Of a DNA stretch of 56,399 nucleotides, positions 51,578 to 56,399 are shown in pieces. A program made the position numbers and the translations under genes. Numbering within the stretch: position 1 is the stretch's first letter; every line of letters begins with the position of its first letter. Origin of the DNA: an uncultured Limosilactobacillus sp. (GTDB lineage Bacteria > Bacillota > Bacilli > Lactobacillales > Lactobacillaceae); NCBI GenBank assembly GCA_944327195.1, contig CALVGV010000012.1, positions 1 to 56,399 of the forward strand. Direction: 5' to 3'. Below the pieces are notes generated by a model that saw only the letters and a list, made by a program, of their open reading frames with translations, searched no databases and was not told where the DNA came from.

Positions 51578-51589
51578 GGGGAGTTTTTC

Positions 51590-52561
51590 ATGCAACAAGC
51601 CTACCTTCGTTATTACCCACAGTTAAAACCCGGCCTCGGAGCCGTCAGCAGCCTGATCGACGAGCGGATCAACGTCCACTACGATAGCCTCGAACCGGCC
51701 CTACGCCAGATGGCCGACCACGGCGGCAAGTTCCTCCGCCCGGCCTTCTTCCTCCTCTTTGCCGGCCTCACCAGCCCGCAGTTCAGCGAGGACCAAATCA
51801 AGGCGGCCGCCTCGATCGAGATCCTCCACATGGCGACCCTGATTCACGACGACATCATCGACGACTCCCCCAAGCGCCGCGGCGCCGCCAGCATCCAGGC
51901 CGCCTTCGGCAAGGACGTAGCCGTCTATGCCGGCGACTACCTCTTCACCGTCTTCTTCGACCTGATCACCGAAACGATGACCAACAGCCGCTTTTTGACG
52001 GTCAACGCCCGGATCATGAAGCGGATCCTAAACGGCGAGCTGGGCCAGATGAGCGACCGCTACCGGCTCGACCAGCCGCTACTGAACTACCTGCGCAACG
52101 TCAACGGCAAGACGGCCGCCCTCTTCAGCCTCGCCGCCGAGGAGGGAGCCTACTTTGGCGGCGCCGACCACCGGGTGATCATCGCCGCCAAGCGGATCGG
52201 CCAAAACATCGGCATCGCCTTCCAGATGCTCGACGACATCCTCGACTACACCGGCCACCGGCTCAACAAGCCGATCCTCAAGGACCTGGCCACCGGAGTC
52301 TACTCCCTGCCCCTGCTGATGGTCTTGGCCGACCACCGGGCCGAATTGGCCCCCTACCTAGAAAAGCAGGCGGCAATGACGACCGCCGACATCAAGGCCG
52401 TCCAGTCCCTGGTGGTCGAATTCGGCGGCGTCACCCGCGCCCAGGAACTGGCCGCCAAGTTCACCGCCAAGGCCGAGCAGCAGCTGGCCGCCCTGCCGGC
52501 CAGCCCGGCCCGCGACGCCCTCGAAAAGCTGGTCGCCCAACTCCTCAAGCGCACCAAGTAA
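51590..52561 (+). CDS. Long-chain polyprenyl diphosphate synthase (HepT / component II type)
   Basis: A 323-residue trans-prenyltransferase. The first Asp-rich motif LIHDDIIDDSPKRRG is near residue 85 and the second FQMLDDILDYTG near residue 210; GGKFLRP near residue 45 binds the allylic substrate. It would make the heptaprenyl or longer side chain of menaquinone from farnesyl diphosphate. The small component I (HepS) is not nearby. It fits with menG at 40005. Chain length cannot be read from the sequence. Confidence 0.85.
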   Translation: MQQAYLRYYPQLKPGLGAVSSLIDERINVHYDSLEPALRQMADHGGKFLRPAFFLLFAGLTSPQFSEDQIKAAASIEILHMATLIHDDIIDDSPKRRGAASIQAAFGKDVAVYAGDYLFTVFFDLITETMTNSRFLTVNARIMKRILNGELGQMSDRYRLDQPLLNYLRNVNGKTAALFSLAAEEGAYFGGADHRVIIAAKRIGQNIGIAFQMLDDILDYTGHRLNKPILKDLATGVYSLPLLMVLADHRAELAPYLEKQAAMTTADIKAVQSLVVEFGGVTRAQELAAKFTAKAEQQLAALPASPARDALEKLVAQLLKRTK

Positions 52562-52562
52562 A

Positions 52563-52606
52563 CCCAACGCCCCCGCAACGGCAGTAGCCGCGGCGGGGGC
52601 GTTTTT
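52563..52606 (+). terminator. Terminator of the polyprenyl synthase gene
   Basis: CGCCCCCGC and GCGGGGGCG arms followed by TTTTTT. The opposite strand has no A-run of matching quality. Confidence 0.85.
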
Positions 52607-52984
52607 TCAATCTTTGACTGGTTCAACCGTAATCTCGGCGGTGGTGACCACCGTTGCCGCTTCGAGCTCGCCGGCCAGCGAGTGCAGGATGCCGGTCGCG
52701 CCGTCGAGGTAGGAAAAGACGGCGTGGGCGCTCACCGTCCGCCGAAAGAGGTCGGCCTCCCAGGTCACCTTGCCGTCCAGGCCCAGCAATTCGAGCCAGC
52801 CGTGCTGGACCTGGCGGCCGCCGTCCTCCTCGCGCACCACGGTGGCCACCGAAAAGGTGCCGATCCCGGAAAAGGTGGCCCCCTGCATCAGGTGGTGCTG
52901 GCAGGCGGCGCGGACGCTGGACAGGAGTTCCTCCCCCGCCGCAAGCTGAACGTAGAGCTTACCGTCAACCTTGTGTGCTTCCAT
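52607..52984 (-). CDS. PPC/DUF296 domain protein
   Basis: A 125-residue protein with the PPC (plant and prokaryote conserved, DUF296) fold: YVQLAAGEELLSSVRAACQHHLMQGATFSGIGTFSVATVV near the N-terminus and HAVFSYLDGATGILHSLAGELEAATVVTTAEITV near the C-terminus. In plants the domain is paired with AT-hook motifs; bacterial single-domain forms are of unknown function. GAGGAG precedes the ATG. It stands alone. Confidence 0.78.
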   Translation of the reverse strand: MEAHKVDGKLYVQLAAGEELLSSVRAACQHHLMQGATFSGIGTFSVATVVREEDGGRQVQHGWLELLGLDGKVTWEADLFRRTVSAHAVFSYLDGATGILHSLAGELEAATVVTTAEITVEPVKD

Positions 52985-53090
52985 CTGCTTTCTCCTCTCC
53001 TCGTGACCAGCATTCTAGCATTCCCCGGGCCCGGGAGGCAACGAATTTCCCGCGAAGAAAGGGTGCTTTCTGGTGTCCGGGGCCAACGAT

Positions 53091-53136
53091 AAAAAAATGG
53101 GGATGAAAGCGGCGTGCTCCCATCCCCATTTTTTTA
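53091..53136. terminator. Bidirectional terminator downstream of the PanE-type gene
   Basis: AAAAAATGGGGATG and CATCCCCATTTTTTT arms, perfect 12-bp stem with runs on both sides. Confidence 0.9.
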
Positions 53137-53210
53137 GTTTCCAACCGCGCGCCGTGCCCACAGTAACTAAGCTTTTCTTCATTCAAGCTACTTCGCGGTC
53201 GGAATCCTTT

Positions 53211-54176
53211 CTATTCGGTGCGGAACTTGCGGGTGTTTTCCGCCAGGTGCACCAGCCCGCGGAGGAAGTCGTGGGTGCTTGCCTCGTAGTCGTACTTCTT
53301 CCCCAGGTCGTAGATGTAGCCGTTGATGTAGTCGACCTCGGTTGGCCGGCCCTTACTCATATCCTGGTACATCGACGGGTAGTGGAGCGGGTTGGTGACC
53401 TCGCTGACGTACTTGACCGTCTGCCATTCCTCCTCGCGGGTCGACAGCAGTTGCACCCCGGCCCGTTCGGCCACGTCGAAGGCCTCGTTGATCAATTGCT
53501 TGCCCAGCCGTTCGGCGCCCTCGTAGTCGATGAACTGGCCCATCTGGATCTCAAAGAGGGTGCAGAGGGTGTTGATGACCGAGTTGAAGACCACCTTGGT
53601 GAAGAGGGTCCCGGCGCAGTTGTGGTTGAGGTGCGGGTTGATGTTGGCCTTGGTGAAGTCGGCCACCAGCTGGTCGAGCCAGTCGGCGTCCTGGTTGTTT
53701 TGGGCCGCCAGGTTGATCGAGCCGGCCCCGGCCTTGCCGATGAAGTCGACGTCGCCGGCCTTGTTCAAGACGGTCCCGATCAGGCAGGTCCCGGCTGCTA
53801 CCCGGTCCTCCGGGAAGTAGCGGTTGATCTTTTCGAGGTGGCCCATCCCGTTCATCCCGGTAAAGACGTGCTGGGTCTTGGGATCAAAGGCGTGGGCGGT
53901 CCGGGTCAGCAGGTCGTCTAAGGTCATTTGCTTGGCGAAGACCACCCAGACGTCGGGGTGGCCCTGGTACTCTTCCGGGCTGAAGATCTTGACCGGCACC
54001 AGGTGACGATTTTCGTGGTCGCGGGAGACGTAGACCCCGCCCTGGGCCTTAATCGTTTCGACTTGCGGGTCCCAGTTGTCGACGAATTCGACCTCGGCCC
54101 CGGCCAGTTCTTGCAGCAGTACCCCAAAGCGCAGGCCCATTGCCCCCGCCCCTAAAACCGTATACTTAAAAGCCAT
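53211..54176 (-). CDS. panE: Ketopantoate reductase family protein
   Basis: A 321-residue NADPH-dependent reductase of the PanE/ApbA family. Nucleotide motif LGAGAMGLRFG near residue 8, MNGMGHLEKI near residue 108, and FTKVVFNSVINTLCTL near residue 190 with the catalytic lysine and following Asn. Full-strength AGGAGGT precedes the ATG. It is a single gene; panB, panC and panD are not in the window, so it may reduce ketopantoate or branched 2-keto acids, as related lactobacillar PanE proteins do. Confidence 0.83.
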   Translation of the reverse strand: MAFKYTVLGAGAMGLRFGVLLQELAGAEVEFVDNWDPQVETIKAQGGVYVSRDHENRHLVPVKIFSPEEYQGHPDVWVVFAKQMTLDDLLTRTAHAFDPKTQHVFTGMNGMGHLEKINRYFPEDRVAAGTCLIGTVLNKAGDVDFIGKAGAGSINLAAQNNQDADWLDQLVADFTKANINPHLNHNCAGTLFTKVVFNSVINTLCTLFEIQMGQFIDYEGAERLGKQLINEAFDVAERAGVQLLSTREEEWQTVKYVSEVTNPLHYPSMYQDMSKGRPTEVDYINGYIYDLGKKYDYEASTHDFLRGLVHLAENTRKFRTE

Positions 54177-54317
54177 CCTAAATTACCTCCTCGGTTATGT
54201 ACGCAGGAATTGCTTCCCGCCAAGAAACAAAGTGTGCGGATGATCCGTCCCGTGCGGCCCCAAGCCGCGCCCATCGTGACCCCCTCCGCCAGGGGCCACC
54301 CAACCAAATTAAACGGA

Positions 54318-55493
54318 CTAGAAGAGCTGGAGCTTGCCCACCCGGTCGACGGCCTCGACCAGCCGGTCCGGCTCGATCAAAAGGCCAATCCGGACGTAGC
54401 CCTCGCCGTAGTCACCAAAGCCCTTGCCGGGGGCAACCGCCACCGCCGCCTCGTCGAGCAGGCGGTCGGCGAATTCCTCGCTGGTCATCCCCTTTGGCGT
54501 CTCCATCCAGGCGTAGAAGGTTCCGGCCGGGGTGACCCCCGGCCAACCGATCCGCTCGGCGGCCGCCATGAAGGCGTCGCGCCGTTCCTGGTAGCGGTCG
54601 ACCAGGCGCTTGATGCCTTCGTCCCGTTCCGGGTTCTTCAAGGCGTCAACCGCCGCGGCCTGGAGGGTCGGGAAGAGCGACACGAAGAGGTGGTCCTGGA
54701 TCAGGTTGAGGGCGCCGATGATGTCGGCGTTGCCGACGGCGAAGGCGATCCGCCAGCCGGCCATGTTGAAGGTCTTGGAGTAGGTGTAGAACTCGATGCC
54801 GACCTCCTTGGCCCCGGGGATTTCCATGAAGCTTAGCGGCCGCTTGCCGTCGTAGCCGATCGCCCCGTAGGCGAAGTCGGAGATGATGCCGACGTGATAC
54901 TTCTTGGCCCAGGCCACCAGCTGCTCGTAGAATTCGCGGGTGGCCACCGCCCCGGTCGGGTTGTTCGGGTAGTTGAGGTAGAAGAACTTGGCCCGCTTGG
55001 CCACCTCCTCCGGGATCGCCGCCAGGTCCGGCAGGAAGTTGTTCTCGGCCTTCAGCGGCACCGTTTGGTATTCCACCTGGCCGAGGGCGGCGCCGGAGAG
55101 GTAGTCCGGGTAGCCCGGGTCCGGCAGCAGGAAGAGGTCGCCCGGGTTCATCAGCGCCCAGGGGAGCTCCACCAGGCCGATCTTGGAGCCACCGAGGATG
55201 GCGACCTCCTTTTCCGGGTCGAAGCTGGCCCCGTAGACTTCCTGGTAGAAGTCGGCCGCCGCCTGCTTGAAGAAGTGCTGGCCGCGGAAGGCCGAGTACT
55301 TGTGCTTGGCCGGGTCGGCCACCCACTTCTGGGTGCTCTTGACGATGTAGTCCGGCGTTGGCTGGTCGGGATTCCCCTGGCCAAGGTTGATCACGTCGGC
55401 CCCGGTGGCGACCTTGGCGTTGACCTTGGCCACTAGGTTGGCAAAGAACTGCTTGGGCAGTTGGTCGAGTAGGTTGGATTGGGCAAAGTTCAT
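54318..55493 (-). CDS. PLP aminotransferase class I, probable glutamine transaminase
   Basis: A 391-residue fold-type I aminotransferase. GQGNPDQPTPDYIV near residue 38, YLNYPNNPTGAVA near residue 165, ISDFAYGAIGYDGK near residue 198, and the PLP-binding lysine in YTYSKTFNMAGWRIAF near residue 236 are present. GAAGGGG lies five bases before the ATG at 55493; longer readings enter the hydrolase gene. The next gene upstream (17 bases) is an omega-amidase-like hydrolase. The pair matches MtnE-MtnU or glutamine transaminase-omega-amidase systems that salvage keto acids such as KMTB. Substrate not certain. Confidence 0.85.
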   Translation of the reverse strand: MNFAQSNLLDQLPKQFFANLVAKVNAKVATGADVINLGQGNPDQPTPDYIVKSTQKWVADPAKHKYSAFRGQHFFKQAAADFYQEVYGASFDPEKEVAILGGSKIGLVELPWALMNPGDLFLLPDPGYPDYLSGAALGQVEYQTVPLKAENNFLPDLAAIPEEVAKRAKFFYLNYPNNPTGAVATREFYEQLVAWAKKYHVGIISDFAYGAIGYDGKRPLSFMEIPGAKEVGIEFYTYSKTFNMAGWRIAFAVGNADIIGALNLIQDHLFVSLFPTLQAAAVDALKNPERDEGIKRLVDRYQERRDAFMAAAERIGWPGVTPAGTFYAWMETPKGMTSEEFADRLLDEAAVAVAPGKGFGDYGEGYVRIGLLIEPDRLVEAVDRVGKLQLF

Positions 55494-55510
55494 TGAGACC
55501 CCTTCTTTCA

Positions 55511-56293
55511 TTAACGGTAGAGTTCTGGACGGCGGTCCTGCTGGATGTTGAAGAGCCGCTTGGCCTCGCGGGTGGCGTGAGGATCGATGTCGACGAGGAC
55601 GATCCCGGCCCGCTCGCCGGCCGCGGCCAGCACCTCGCCGCTCGGAGCGACCGCCAGCGAGTGGCCGTTGAAGTCGTTGTCCGGGTCGCTGCCGATCCGA
55701 TTGACGGCGATCACGAAGGCCTGGTTTTCGATCGCCCTCGCCTTGACCAGGGCCTCCCACTGGTCGATCCGGCTGGCCGGCCACTGGGCGGGCAGGTAGT
55801 AGAGGTCGACCCCGGTGGTGCCGGCCGTCCGCCACCATTCGGGGAAGCGCAGGTCGTAACAGATCAAATTGGCGCTGCGGATCCCGGCGAGGGTGAAGAG
55901 GGAGGGCTGGTTGCCGGCGGTGATGTACTGGTCCTCGTGCATCGGCCCGAAGCGGTGGGCCTTGTGGTAGGCGGCCAGTTCCTCGCCGGCGGCGTTGAAG
56001 ACGTAGGAGGTGTTGTAGAAGCGGCCGGCGTCAACGGTGGCCACCGAGCCAGCGACGACGTTGATCTCGTTTTGCTTGGCCAGCTGGCTGATCAGGGTGC
56101 GGGTACGGCGGCCGTGGCGGTCGGCCAGGTCACTTAATTGGTCGAGGGCGTAGCCAGTGTTCCACATTTCGGGAAAGACGACCACGTCCGCGCCGGCCTC
56201 CTTGGCGGCCTCGATCGCCTCGCCGACAAAGGCAAAGTTCTTTGCCGGGTTGGCGAACACCACGTCCATTTGCACCATTGCTACTTTGACCAT
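55511..56293 (-). CDS. Carbon-nitrogen hydrolase, omega-amidase type
   Basis: A 260-residue nitrilase-superfamily amidase. The catalytic triad is visible as Glu in VVFPEMWNTGY near residue 42, Lys in YHKAHRFGP near residue 111, and Cys in LICYDLRFPEWWR near residue 145. Size and motifs match Nit2/YafV/MtnU omega-amidases, which hydrolyse 2-oxoglutaramate or 2-oxosuccinamate. GGAGGAG precedes the ATG. First gene of a two-gene operon with an aminotransferase; TTGACA lies about 35 bases upstream, near 56330. Confidence 0.87.
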   Translation of the reverse strand: MVKVAMVQMDVVFANPAKNFAFVGEAIEAAKEAGADVVVFPEMWNTGYALDQLSDLADRHGRRTRTLISQLAKQNEINVVAGSVATVDAGRFYNTSYVFNAAGEELAAYHKAHRFGPMHEDQYITAGNQPSLFTLAGIRSANLICYDLRFPEWWRTAGTTGVDLYYLPAQWPASRIDQWEALVKARAIENQAFVIAVNRIGSDPDNDFNGHSLAVAPSGEVLAAAGERAGIVLVDIDPHATREAKRLFNIQQDRRPELYR

Positions 56294-56399
56294 CGTAATT
56301 TCTCCTCCATCTTTAAAACAAAAGGCTCTTTGTCAATCGGTACTGATAGATCATTTTAGCTAGTTCAAGCGGCTTGGCTGCTTGGGCTAGCTTTTTGTT

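Noticed and set aside
1-56399. tRNA genes, prophage or integrase genes, and attachment sites
   Set aside because: None could be supported by reading the sequence; no integrase, transposase or phage structural genes were found.

Overview
The window comes from a low-GC-group lactic acid bacterium with unusually GC-rich DNA. I place it in Lactobacillaceae, probably a heterofermentative Limosilactobacillus-like species. The evidence is gene content: arginine deiminase operon, PepC, LafA/LafB glycolipid synthases, ClpE, a sufCDSUB operon, a YSIRK/LPXTG giant surface protein, ECF transporter S component, CtsR, HrcA (CIRCE) and CcpA (cre) type sites. The species is inferred, not proven.

Layout. At 1-311 three tandem promoters and the boxA leader of an rRNA operon read out of the left edge. 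428-4051 holds ykuJ and the operon lafA-lafB-flippase-like protein (membrane glycolipid / lipoteichoic acid anchor). 4400-6371 is ptsHI with a divergent Enzyme I. 6525-8853 is a three-gene ABC exporter. 8978-11605 has a small unknown gene and clpE, divergent around a CIRCE and a CtsR box. 12132-13536 is an acetoin/diacetyl reductase with a TetR regulator. 13638-18519 is arcB-arcC-arcA-arcD, divergent from an atypical response regulator with a Spo0A-C-like domain (18817-19662). 20161-22388 has an ECF S component, a MucBP/SH3-like protein and proC. 22518-33419 is a 3633-residue cell-wall protein made of 25 GA/FIVAR repeats. 33685-37972 has two tandem ProX-type tRNA editing proteins, a Cd/Zn-type P-ATPase and its ArsR regulator. 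38108-41622 has pepC, a small membrane protein, menG and an Rgg-like regulator. 42326-51509 is an iron block: sufCDSUB divergent from feoA-feoB-Cys-rich protein. 51590-56293 has a long-chain polyprenyl synthase, a PPC/DUF296 protein, a PanE-type reductase and an aminotransferase/omega-amidase pair.

The most unusual content is not a gene. Ten near-complete copies (R1-R10) and several fragments of a ~145-166 bp interspersed element sit in intergenic DNA from 11.6 to 51.3 kb. Every copy folds into the same branched structure: an outer stem, an inner stem, and two hairpins on a junction. The copies fall into three sequence classes, and differences between them are compensated on both sides of every helix. 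Copies often begin within a few bases of a stop codon and lie before the next terminator, so they are probably transcribed. Three times they occur as inverted pairs around a 170-530 bp spacer. I do not recognise this family. It is the best candidate for an undescribed system here, either a structured RNA, a non-autonomous mobile element, or both.
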